Source: an uncultured Dorea sp.
Lineage (GTDB): Bacteria; Bacillota; Clostridia; Lachnospirales; Lachnospiraceae
Direction of reading: 5' to 3'
Length of the DNA: 64,000 nt
Assembly (NCBI GenBank): GCA_910588745.1
Contig: CAJURK010000002.1
Span: forward strand, 60,675-124,674
Part shown: in pieces, positions 50,434 through 58,332 of the stretch
How the letters are laid out: the number at the start of each line of letters is the position of its first letter
Numbering within the stretch: position 1 is the first letter of the stretch
The notes under the pieces: model-generated
What the model saw: only the letters and a program-made list of their open reading frames with translations
What the model was told of the DNA's origin: nothing
The model's database searches: none
Position numbers and translations under genes: made by a program

Positions 50434-51033
50434 TTACGATACTTTTAATTTGCACATAATGGATTCCAACTGCGCGCAGGTATCGTCAAAACTCCTGCTG
50501 TTATCTACCGCGCGGTCGCATTTATTTAAGAACTCGTCCCGGGTCTTTTGGGAGCGGAAGATCCCGTCAATCCGCTCGTCTCCATACCCCCTGGAGAGTT
50601 TCAGCCTTTTTCTCCTTACGCTGTCTTCCGCATAGATATACCAGGTCTCGTCGCAGACTTCGTCATAGTGATCCTCCAAAAGAAGCGCCGCCTCCAGCAC
50701 AAAAAGCTCCGTCCCCTTTTTCTCCTGTTCCTTGATCAGTGCGAGAATCCGTTTCTTAACAGCCGGATGCACAATCGCGTTTAAGGTCTTTCGCTCCTCC
50801 TCATCCGAAAAGACCACTTTCGCCAGCTTCTCCCGGTCAAGTCTGCCGTTTTCCTGCAAAATTCCGTCTCCAAAATGCTCCACGATCTGACGATAGCATA
50901 TGGTGTTCTTCTTTTCCAGATTCCTTGCCACCAGATCTGCCTGACAGATCACTGCCCCATGCTTTCCTTCCAGATATTTCAGCACTTCACTCTTTCCTGT
51001 CCCAACTCCACCGGTAATTCCTATGACTTTCAT
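50434..51033 (-). CDS. coaE: Dephospho-CoA kinase
   Basis: CoaE catalyses the last step of CoA synthesis. The 199-residue protein begins MKVIGITGGVGTGKSEVLKYLE with the P-loop at residues 8-15, DxD-type CQADLVARNLEKK, and the ALLLEDHYDEVCDETWYIY block. RSQKTRDEFLNKCDRAVDNS is the expected C-terminal lid/arginine region. GGGAGG before ATG 51033. It is 11 bases downstream of polA; polA-coaE adjacency is conserved in Firmicutes. Confidence 0.96.
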   Translation of the reverse strand: MKVIGITGGVGTGKSEVLKYLEGKHGAVICQADLVARNLEKKNTICYRQIVEHFGDGILQENGRLDREKLAKVVFSDEEERKTLNAIVHPAVKKRILALIKEQEKKGTELFVLEAALLLEDHYDEVCDETWYIYAEDSVRRKRLKLSRGYGDERIDGIFRSQKTRDEFLNKCDRAVDNSRSFDDTCAQLESIMCKLKVS

Positions 51034-51044
51034 AATGTCCTCCC

Positions 51045-53660
51045 TTATTTTGCCTCATACCAGTTCCGTCCGGTATGCATATCTATTTCCAATGGCACCT
51101 GAAGACTGGCTGCCTGTTCCATCTCGCTCTTTAGTATCCTTCGCACTTCTTCCACCTCCGGCTGATAAGCTTCGATTAAAAGCTCGTCATGCACCTGAAG
51201 CACAAGCCTGGATTTCATCTTCTGCTCCTTTAGCCTTCGGTTCACGCCAATCATCGCAATCTTCATAATATCCGCGGCCGCGCCCTGAATCGGCGCGTTC
51301 ATCGCTACCCGCTCCCCAAAGGAACGCTGCATAAAGTTACTGGATTTCAACTCCGGCACCGGCCTTCTTCTGCCGAATATCGTCTTGGCATATCCCTGCT
51401 TTTTCGCAAATTCTACAGACTGATCCAGAAATTCCTTGATGCCCGGATAGGTCTTGAAATACTGATCGATATATTCTGCCGCTTCTTTCCTGGTGATGCT
51501 GAGATCCTGGCTTAATCCGAAGGAACTGATGCCATACACAATTCCAAAATTCACAGCCTTTGCGTTTCTGCGCTGAAGCTCCGATACTTCGTCGAAAGGA
51601 ACATGAAATACCTGAGACGCGGTAATCCGGTGTATGTCCGCCTCTTCTTTATATGCTTCGATCAGCTTCTCATCACCGGAACAGTGGGCCAGCACCCGAA
51701 GCTCAATCTGGGAATAGTCCGCATCCACAAATAGATACCCGTCCTCCGGAATAAATACCTTCCGAATCAGCCTTCCAAGTTCCATCCGAACCGGAATGTT
51801 CTGCAGGTTCGGCTCGGTACTGCTGATCCTTCCCGTAGCCGTTATAGTCTGGTTAAACTTGCCGTGGATTCTCCCGTCCTCCCCGATAAATGCCGACAAG
51901 CCGTCCGCATAGGTGGACTTCAGCTTGGCAAGCTGTCTATACTCCAAAATCTGCGATACGATCGGATGTTCCGGAGCAAGCTTCTCCAGCACATCCGCCG
52001 CCGTAGAATATCCGGTCTTCGTCTTTCTCCCGCCGGGAATCCCCATTTTTTCAAATAGAATCACGCCAAGCTGCTTGGGGGAATTGATATTGAACGTCTC
52101 GTTGGCCGCCTCGTGTATTTCCCGTTCAAGTTCCGCAATCCTTGTGCCTAACTGCTCCCCATAATATTTTAAAGCTTCTCCCTCCACTTTAACGCCGTTT
52201 TGCTCCATATCATACAGGGTAAAGATCAGCGGCATCTCAATCTCGGTAAACAAACTCCACATCTTAGCGGCTTTTAGCTTCTCCTCCAGCGCCGGAGCCG
52301 CCTTCCAGGCGGTATACGCCTCATAGCAGGCCTTAACCGCATCCTCCGCTTTCTCCTCGATGAGCAATGCAAGCTGTTCTCTTGCTACATCCTCATAGGT
52401 ATAGTCGTTTTTCAGAGGATTCAAAAGATAGGCCGCAACCGTTCCGTCAAAGCAGCGTTCCGGGCAGATCCCCGGAAATTCATCCATAAACTTTTTCACG
52501 TCGAACACAACGGTATTTCCCGCCTGCGCAGATACCCGCTCTACCTGTTCTTTCAGCCAGGCCGTCTCAATATCCTGATCTGCTTCCATACAATATACTT
52601 TTTCCTCGCCGTAACACAGTCCGACCCCCGCCATCCCTGCCTGGTCTGCAAACAAAGGAAACGCTTTGTCCGCGCTCTTAAATATAGAAACGCCGATCCG
52701 CTCCGCCCCGGCTGCCTCGGCAAAAATCCGTTCCGCTTCCCGCCGCTTGGAAATCCTTACAAATGCATCTTCAACCTGATTGGAGGGCGCGCTGATCTCA
52801 AACCGGCTCAAAAGATTCTTAAACTGCAGCCGCTGGAAATAAGCATACGCTTCTTCCGTATAGAGATTGGTAATCTTCGCCTCTTCTATCTCATACGCAA
52901 AATCCGCGTTAACATTGATCGTTGCAAGCTCTTTACTAAGCGCCGCCAAATCCCAGTGTTCTTTTAACGCTTTGGAAGCTCTCGGCGGTTTTATTTCGTC
53001 CGCGTGTTCATAGGCATTTTCAATGAAATGATACTCTGTAATAATCTTTGTCGCCGTCTTCTCTCCAATGCTTGGCACCCCCGGGATATTGTCGGAGGTA
53101 TCGCCCATCAGCGCTTTCAAATCAATGAATTCCTTAGGAGTCACCTGATAGCGTTTCATTACGTCCGCCGCATAGTAATCTTCCACTTCTGTCCGTCCCT
53201 GCTTCGTCTTTGGAATCCGTATCTTCACATGATCGGTAGCAAGCTGCAGAAGGTCTCTGTCGCCGCTGATAATGGAAACTTCCATCCCAAGCCTTTCACA
53301 GCGCCCGGCTAAGGTTCCTAATAGATCGTCCGCTTCAAGTCCCGCCTGCTCAATAGTCTTGACGCCCATGGCCTTAAGCACTTCCTTAATGACTGGAACC
53401 TGCTGTCTTAACTCCTCCGCCATAGGCTTTCTGGTTCCCTTATACTCCGCATACATCTCGTGCCGGAATGTCGGCGCATGCACATCAAAAGCAACCGTCA
53501 GATACCCGGGATTCTCCTGATCCAAAATTTTAAACATAATATTTAAGAAACCGTAAATGGCGTTAGTGTGAAGTCCCTCCGCATTGGTAAGATCTGGAAC
53601 GCCGTAAAAAGCACGGTTCAAAATACTATGTCCATCTATCAAAACAATTTTTTCTGACAT
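51045..53660 (-). CDS. polA: DNA polymerase I
   Basis: An 871-residue family-A polymerase. Residues 1-290 form the 5'-3' exonuclease/FEN domain (LIDGHSILNRAFYGVP, LEADDLLGTLA, IISGDRDLLQLA, LMGDTSDNIPGVPSIGEKTA). Residues about 305-475 are the 3'-5' exonuclease-like domain, but the ExoI Asp-x-Glu pair is not visible, so proofreading is probably lost, as in Bacillus. The polymerase domain has DADYSQIELRVLAH (motif A), RRNAKAVNFGIVYGIS (motif B) and VLQVHDELLIEA (motif C). It has its own promoter about 95 bases upstream. Confidence 0.97.
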   Translation of the reverse strand: MSEKIVLIDGHSILNRAFYGVPDLTNAEGLHTNAIYGFLNIMFKILDQENPGYLTVAFDVHAPTFRHEMYAEYKGTRKPMAEELRQQVPVIKEVLKAMGVKTIEQAGLEADDLLGTLAGRCERLGMEVSIISGDRDLLQLATDHVKIRIPKTKQGRTEVEDYYAADVMKRYQVTPKEFIDLKALMGDTSDNIPGVPSIGEKTATKIITEYHFIENAYEHADEIKPPRASKALKEHWDLAALSKELATINVNADFAYEIEEAKITNLYTEEAYAYFQRLQFKNLLSRFEISAPSNQVEDAFVRISKRREAERIFAEAAGAERIGVSIFKSADKAFPLFADQAGMAGVGLCYGEEKVYCMEADQDIETAWLKEQVERVSAQAGNTVVFDVKKFMDEFPGICPERCFDGTVAAYLLNPLKNDYTYEDVAREQLALLIEEKAEDAVKACYEAYTAWKAAPALEEKLKAAKMWSLFTEIEMPLIFTLYDMEQNGVKVEGEALKYYGEQLGTRIAELEREIHEAANETFNINSPKQLGVILFEKMGIPGGRKTKTGYSTAADVLEKLAPEHPIVSQILEYRQLAKLKSTYADGLSAFIGEDGRIHGKFNQTITATGRISSTEPNLQNIPVRMELGRLIRKVFIPEDGYLFVDADYSQIELRVLAHCSGDEKLIEAYKEEADIHRITASQVFHVPFDEVSELQRRNAKAVNFGIVYGISSFGLSQDLSITRKEAAEYIDQYFKTYPGIKEFLDQSVEFAKKQGYAKTIFGRRRPVPELKSSNFMQRSFGERVAMNAPIQGAAADIMKIAMIGVNRRLKEQKMKSRLVLQVHDELLIEAYQPEVEEVRRILKSEMEQAASLQVPLEIDMHTGRNWYEAK

Positions 53661-53753
53661 ATAACACCTCTCGAAGCACAGATGCGTAAAAGATTTACGC
53701 TAAATTTGCACATTACTGCGCCATATCATCTCAATTATCATAACTGCCTATCT

Positions 53754-53782
53754 ACTATACCATTTTCAAACATATAATTCAA
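53754..53782 (-). promoter_or_regulatory. Sigma-A promoter of polA
   Basis: On the minus strand TTGAAT (53777-53782), 17 bases, TATAGT (53754-53759), 94 bases before the polA ATG. The rest of the gap 53661-53971 holds the tRNA terminator and no credible gene. Confidence 0.8.
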
Positions 53783-53921
53783 GACAGCAATCAGGCTTCC
53801 CCATCCTCGTCAATAAAGGAACGGCTCATAATATAGAACTCTTCCTAAAGTCCTCCTTTTTATTCTCAAAAAAACGATGCGGAACTTGAACCTATGGTTC
53901 ACTTTTGCACCATAAAACACA

Positions 53922-53967
53922 CAAAACGGCGCGAAAATTGAACCGCTACAGTTCAATTTCGCGCCGT
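53922..53967 (-). terminator. Terminator after tRNA-Leu
   Basis: ACGGCGCGAAATTGAAC (5' arm on the minus strand, ending the 53967 side) pairs with GTTCAATTTTCGCGCCGT (to 53926) around a 7-base loop, followed by TTTTGTGTG. It starts 5 bases after the tRNA 3' end. Confidence 0.92.
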
Positions 53968-53971
53968 AGGC

Positions 53972-54054
53972 TACGGATGGTGGGACTTGAACCCACACGG
54001 GGTCGCCCCCGCAAGATTTTGAGTCTTGTGCGTCTGCCATTCCGCCACATCCGC
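53972..54054 (-). tRNA. tRNA-Leu (anticodon CAA)
   Basis: Class II tRNA, 83 bases without encoded CCA. The acceptor arms are GCGGATG (54048-54054) and CATCCGT (53973-53979), with discriminator A at 53972. The anticodon arm CAAGA-CTCAAAA-TCTTG carries CAA, which decodes UUG. The long variable arm (CGGGGGCGACCCCG) and T arm (GTGGG-TTCAAGT-CCCAC) confirm Leu. It has its own promoter and a strong terminator, so it is a single-gene unit. Confidence 0.95.
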
Positions 54055-54081
54055 ATTCGGCTTCTCTTGAAACCGAAATTA

Positions 54082-54110
54082 ATTCTATCATAGAGTGTTC
54101 AAAAATACAA
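54082..54110 (-). promoter_or_regulatory. Sigma-A promoter of tRNA-Leu
   Basis: On the minus strand TTGTAT (54105-54110), 17 bases, TAGAAT (54082-54087), 27 bases before the tRNA 5' end. Confidence 0.75.
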
Positions 54111-54177
54111 TAGTTTTTTGTAATTTATATCACTTATTATTTTGTTCAGGCTAAACAGAACGCTTTTCGGTCTATGA

Positions 54178-55452
54178 TCATTTCCTTAGCAGCCTGTCTC
54201 CGATCTCAAAGCAATCAAAGGTGGCGAAATAATCTGCCGGCGTTTCGGCTCGGCGAATCAGCTCCGTACTTCCGTCTTCCTTCAAAAGTACCTCCGCGGA
54301 GCGAAGCCTTCCATTATAATTATATCCCATAGAAAAACCGTGGGCGCCGCTGTCATGGATCACCAGAAGATCTCCTATATCAATCTTTGGCAGCATCCGG
54401 TCAACGGCAAATTTGTCACAGTTCTCACACAGGCTTCCAGTTATATCATACATATAATCGCACGGCGCGTCCTCTTTCCCGGCAACGGTAATATGATGGT
54501 AAGCCCCGTAAATAGCCGGGCGCATCAGATTTGCCGCGCAGGCGTCTACGCCGACGTATTCCTTATGGGTATGCTTCTCATGAATCGCTTTTGTCACCAG
54601 GCAGCCGTAAGGTCCCAGCATAAAACGCCCAAGCTCTGTATAAATTGCCACGTCGCCCATACCGGCAGGAGTCAGCACCTCCTCATAAACCTTGCGCACC
54701 CCTTCGCCGATCACCGCGATGTCATTGGCCTCTTGATCCGGCTTATAGGGAATCCCGATGCCGCCGGACAGATTGATAAACTTTATGTGCGCGCCGGTTT
54801 CCTTCTGAAGCTCTACCGCAAGTTCAAAGAGTACCTTCGCAAGCATGGGGTAATACTCGTTGGTAACCGTATTGCTGGCAAGGAATGCATGGATTCCGAA
54901 TTCCTTCGCGCCTTTCTTTTTTAAAATCCGAAACGCCTCGAAGATCTGCTCTGTGGTCATGCCATACTTCGCGTCCCCGGGATTATCCATGATATCATTG
55001 GTAATCTTGAACAAGCCGCCCGGATTATAGCGGCAGCTAATGGTCTCCGGTATATGTCCGATCGTCTCTTCTAAAAAGTCAATATGGGTAATATCGTCCA
55101 GATTGATAATTGCTCCCAACTTATCCGCATAGGCAAATTCTTCCGCCGGCGTATCGTTCGAGGAAAACATAATATCCCCCGGCTCCGCGCCGATTGCCTC
55201 CGACAGCATCAGCTCCGTCAAAGAAGAACAGTCGTAGCCGCAGCCATAATCCCTCAATATATCAATCAAAAATGGATTGGGGGTAGCTTTTACCGCAAAA
55301 TACTCCCGATATCCCTGATTCCAAGAAAACGCTTCTTTCAATGCCTGCGCATTCTTCCGTATTCCCGCTTCGTCATAAAGGTGAAAAGGCGTAGGATATT
55401 CCTTGATCATCGTTTCTAACTGCTCTTTGGTCACAAATGGTTTCTTCTTCAT
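54178..55452 (-). CDS. lysA: Diaminopimelate decarboxylase-like PLP enzyme
   Basis: A 424-residue fold-type III PLP decarboxylase, best matching the LysA group, which makes lysine from meso-diaminopimelate. The PLP lysine is in YREYFAVKATPNPFLIDIL (near residue 53). Other motifs are GYDCSSLTELMLSEAIG, LSGGIGIPYKPDQ (phosphate-binding glycines), TELGRFMLGPYG, and the active-site cysteine region SLCENCDKFAVDRMLPKIDIGDLLVIHDSGAHGFSMGYNYNGR. It differs somewhat from standard LysA, so a carboxynorspermidine-type or other amino-acid decarboxylase cannot be ruled out. It lies 92 bases downstream of pyk. Confidence 0.85.
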   Translation of the reverse strand: MKKKPFVTKEQLETMIKEYPTPFHLYDEAGIRKNAQALKEAFSWNQGYREYFAVKATPNPFLIDILRDYGCGYDCSSLTELMLSEAIGAEPGDIMFSSNDTPAEEFAYADKLGAIINLDDITHIDFLEETIGHIPETISCRYNPGGLFKITNDIMDNPGDAKYGMTTEQIFEAFRILKKKGAKEFGIHAFLASNTVTNEYYPMLAKVLFELAVELQKETGAHIKFINLSGGIGIPYKPDQEANDIAVIGEGVRKVYEEVLTPAGMGDVAIYTELGRFMLGPYGCLVTKAIHEKHTHKEYVGVDACAANLMRPAIYGAYHHITVAGKEDAPCDYMYDITGSLCENCDKFAVDRMLPKIDIGDLLVIHDSGAHGFSMGYNYNGRLRSAEVLLKEDGSTELIRRAETPADYFATFDCFEIGDRLLRK

Positions 55453-55544
55453 AAGTAGTCCCTTCCGTCTTCTGATTTTTATTCAGGCATGTCTGCTTTT
55501 TCTGCCGCCGTTCATATCCTCCGGGCGTTTTGACAGCGCATCGT

Positions 55545-56981
55545 TTACTCGATTACCGCGATCCGCATCATGTTGCTGGCTCCCGCCTTCGCCTGCTTAA
55601 AGTTTGGAGAAGGAATGCCCGCCGTCAGCACAACGATATCCCCCGGGTCAACCTCCTTCTTAGCGGAAATCAAATCAATCGCGCCGTTCAAAATGTCCTC
55701 CGTCGTATTAAACGCCAGCGACTTGTAGGAACGCACGCCCCAGTATATCTGCATTCTCCGCATACACGCGTCGTCCGGAGTCACGCCGATAATATCCGCC
55801 TTTGGCTTAAACTTGGACATAACCCTCGCGGTAGCACCGGACACAGTAGGCGTTACGATACACCGTGCATTCAAGTTCATAGACGCGGCCACCGAAGCAT
55901 AGCCGATTGCCGGGGAAATCCCCCGCTTCTCATGCACCTTCCCGCTCTTTAAAATCGCCTGATAATCCAGATGCTGCTCTGTATTCTCTACAATGTGAAC
56001 CATCATATCCAGCGTCTCCACCGGGTACTTACCATTCGCAGTTTCACCGGAAAGCATCACTGCGTCGGTGCCGTCGTATACCGCGTTGGCAACGTCGGTC
56101 ACCTCTGCGCGGGTAGGCCTTGGGTTGCGGATCATGGAATCCAGCATCTGGGTCGCAATGATAACCGGTTTGTAATATTCGTTACACTTCTGAATCATCT
56201 TCTTCTGAAGATAAGGCACCTCTTCCGCAGGGATTTCCACGCCTAAGTCCCCTCTTGCAACCATCACGCCGTCCGCACAGCGGATAATTTCTTCGATATT
56301 CTCCACGCCCTCGCCATTCTCAATCTTGGCAATGATCGGAACATAGGGAGCGCCGCATTCTTTCAGCCAGGATTTGATCTCTAAGATACACTCCGCGTTT
56401 CTTACAAAGGAAGCGGCGATAAAATCAATCTCTTGTTCCACGCCGAATTTGATGTCTTCCTTATCCTTTTCCGTAATAGCTGGAAGACGCACTGGAACTC
56501 CCGGAACGTTAACGCCCTTCCTTTCTCCCAGCTCACCGCCATTTGCTACGATACAGTGAATCTCTGTCTCTGTCTTCCCAATGACGGAAAGCTCGATCAG
56601 TCCGTCGTCAATCAGAATCTTCTTTCCTACGTGTACGTCGTCCACAAGTCCCGGATAAGTAATGGAAACGCCGGAAGCGTCCCCTTCTTTCTCCTCGATG
56701 CTAAGGGAAAACTTCTGCCCTTCTGTAAGAGTTACCTTTTTTCCTCCCTTTAATACGCCGGTACGAATCTCCGGCCCTTTTGTATCCAGTAAAATTGCAA
56801 CCGGCTTCTTCTCTTCCTTACGGACCGCCTTTAGTCGGTCCATCCTTGCCTTCTGTTCCTCATGCGTTCCATGGGAAAAATTGAATCTGGCAATATCCAT
56901 GCCCCCCCGAACAAGTTTCCGCAGAATCTCCACATCATCAGAACCGGGTCCTAACGTACAGATAATCTTTGTTTTTTTCAT
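55545..56981 (-). CDS. pyk: Pyruvate kinase
   Basis: The last step of glycolysis, transferring phosphate from PEP to ADP. At 478 residues it is the short form, ending with IVVLTAGIPSPNFKQAKAGASNMMRIAVIE, and lacks the extra PEP-utiliser C-terminal domain found in Bacillus. Motifs: KIICTLGPGSDDVEILRKLV, ARFNFSHGTHEEQ, DTKGPEIRTG, the active-site lysine region VPIIAKIENGEGVENIEEI, and VMVARGDLGVEIPAEEVPYLQKKMI. AGGAGG is 7 bases before the ATG. It follows the pseudo-rhomboid gene by 129 bases. Confidence 0.97.
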   Translation of the reverse strand: MKKTKIICTLGPGSDDVEILRKLVRGGMDIARFNFSHGTHEEQKARMDRLKAVRKEEKKPVAILLDTKGPEIRTGVLKGGKKVTLTEGQKFSLSIEEKEGDASGVSITYPGLVDDVHVGKKILIDDGLIELSVIGKTETEIHCIVANGGELGERKGVNVPGVPVRLPAITEKDKEDIKFGVEQEIDFIAASFVRNAECILEIKSWLKECGAPYVPIIAKIENGEGVENIEEIIRCADGVMVARGDLGVEIPAEEVPYLQKKMIQKCNEYYKPVIIATQMLDSMIRNPRPTRAEVTDVANAVYDGTDAVMLSGETANGKYPVETLDMMVHIVENTEQHLDYQAILKSGKVHEKRGISPAIGYASVAASMNLNARCIVTPTVSGATARVMSKFKPKADIIGVTPDDACMRRMQIYWGVRSYKSLAFNTTEDILNGAIDLISAKKEVDPGDIVVLTAGIPSPNFKQAKAGASNMMRIAVIE

Positions 56982-57110
56982 CTTTGTTTCCTCCTGGTAT
57001 TCCTTTTTATTCTCACGCAGTTCTATACGGCGGCGCCGTACTTTCCGCGGAGCATTCTTATTCCTCGCCCGGGGCGCGTTCCCGCTGATTCGCCCCTTAA
57101 AATCAGCCGT

Positions 57111-57968
57111 TTACTGAATATGCGTATGTGTGAATAAATGTTCCTGGCAATACTCGTAATCTCCGTTGCATCTAGAGCAGAACCGAAATTCCAGATCCGG
57201 ATCATCTACTTCCGTCCTTCCGCACACCGCGCACCGGTGCATAGCTCCATTCGCATAACGGTTTACCGGACGTATCTTTTTCTTAAACTCCCGTTTTCTT
57301 TTCATCTCCTTTGGAGTATACGGCATCATATTCCGGGATGCCAGGAAAAAGATAACAAAATTCAGAATAGACACCGCCGCCGCTAAAGCGTTGGCCTTAT
57401 ATATAATTCCAAAAGCTCCTCCGCCGTATGCCGGAAGAAATGCCTGCAAGATTGCATATCCAAAATACACTCCGTCCAGCAAAGCCAGCCATTTCACCTT
57501 GACCGGAATCATAAAGAATACCAGAAACTCCATATTAGGATACAGCGCCGCAAAAGCAAAAAACAGCGATAAATTCAGATATCCTGTGCCAAGGGGCAAC
57601 GAAATCCCCGTCAGCACATACACAATCAACGCCGCGGCTACATGAAACAGCACCCCGCCAAAAAAATACACGTTAAACCGGAACGCGCCCCAGGTCCGCT
57701 CTAAGCTAGAGCCAAGCATATAATAGAAATAAAGCGCGATCAGCATAAAAATCGGACTGCTGGAAGGCGGCTGAATTATAAAGGTTGCGATCCGCCAGAT
57801 CTGTCCATGCAGAACAGCCTCCATGTTCAGGCTAAGATAGTTGTAATAAAATGAAGGCGCAATCAACTGCATCACAAATCCTACCCCATACAGAATGATA
57901 ATATAATACATCAGATTATGAATCGCATACCGTCCGAATTTACGTTCTAATTTATCAAGCCAGTTCAT
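57111..57968 (-). CDS. Rhomboid-fold membrane protein with C-terminal zinc ribbon, probably not a protease
   Basis: A 285-residue protein with about six membrane helices (residues 18-215). HGQIWRIATFIIQPPSSSPIFMLIALYFYYMLGSSLERTWGAFRFNVYFFGG aligns well with the rhomboid N-terminal half. The catalytic Gly-x-Ser-Gly is not present (the site reads YLNLSLFFAFAALYPN), and the last helices lack the catalytic histidine, so it should be a pseudoprotease. The cytoplasmic tail carries CAVCGRTEV, CSRCNGDYEYC and HLFTHTH, a likely zinc ribbon. I start at ATG 57968 (MNWLDKLERKFG), GGAGA 9 bases upstream; the GTG at 57977 overlaps the ribosome site. It has its own consensus promoter. Confidence 0.82.
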   Translation of the reverse strand: MNWLDKLERKFGRYAIHNLMYYIIILYGVGFVMQLIAPSFYYNYLSLNMEAVLHGQIWRIATFIIQPPSSSPIFMLIALYFYYMLGSSLERTWGAFRFNVYFFGGVLFHVAAALIVYVLTGISLPLGTGYLNLSLFFAFAALYPNMEFLVFFMIPVKVKWLALLDGVYFGYAILQAFLPAYGGGAFGIIYKANALAAAVSILNFVIFFLASRNMMPYTPKEMKRKREFKKKIRPVNRYANGAMHRCAVCGRTEVDDPDLEFRFCSRCNGDYEYCQEHLFTHTHIQ

Positions 57969-58101
57969 AATATCCACTCTCCTTCTTCCATACGAATATC
58001 TGCAGCTTCTGTCAGGCCTGCCCCAGAGCAGCCTCCCGGAATACGGCGCCCCTGCGCAAAATCAGCCGGCGTTTCTTCCTGCCCTGTGCATACATATGGA
58101 T

Positions 58102-58130
58102 ATTTTACCTTTTCAAAATATGTTTGTCAA
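58102..58130 (-). promoter_or_regulatory. Sigma-A promoter of the pseudo-rhomboid gene
   Basis: On the minus strand TTGACA (58125-58130), 17 bases, TAAAAT (58102-58107), about 135 bases before ATG 57968. The gap 57978-58332 holds this promoter, the divergent activase promoter, and a GC-rich leader (about 58010-58090) with no credible ORF. Confidence 0.8.
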
Positions 58131-58223
58131 TGAATTAACCGTTTATTCTGATTTAGATAACATCCGCGTCCGCTAAGAAGCAGCCCGACTGTTGTGTAAC
58201 AGTAATAATCCTTCAACTTCCAA

Positions 58224-58252
58224 TTGTCTTTTTTAAATGAATGTCGTATAAT
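58224..58252 (+). promoter_or_regulatory. Sigma-A promoter of the dehydratase-activase gene
   Basis: TTGTCT (58224-58229), 17 bases, TATAAT (58247-58252), about 80 bases before ATG 58333. A small inverted repeat TGTC-CTAA-GACA lies at the expected transcription start (near 58260-58271). Confidence 0.8.
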
Positions 58253-58332
58253 GTAAAAATGTCCTAAGACAGTATTTACACATTTAATAGGAAAAGACAC
58301 ATATATATAAACACAAAGGAGATATTCATATC

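Noticed and set aside
53790..53830. A 12-codon ORF (MSRSFIDEDGEA) in the polA leader as a leader peptide
   Set aside because: The nearest good ribosome site is over 20 bases away and the ORF ends upstream of or at the polA promoter, so it would not be on the polA transcript.
53870..53900. Possible tRNA remnant (GGTTCAAGTTCC)
   Set aside because: The flanking bases cannot form a T-stem with the 7-base TTCAAGT loop, and no acceptor or anticodon arms are found.
53810..54091. A 93-residue ORF across the tRNA-Leu gene
   Set aside because: It is a translation of the tRNA, its terminator and leader. It has no ribosome site and no protein-like features.
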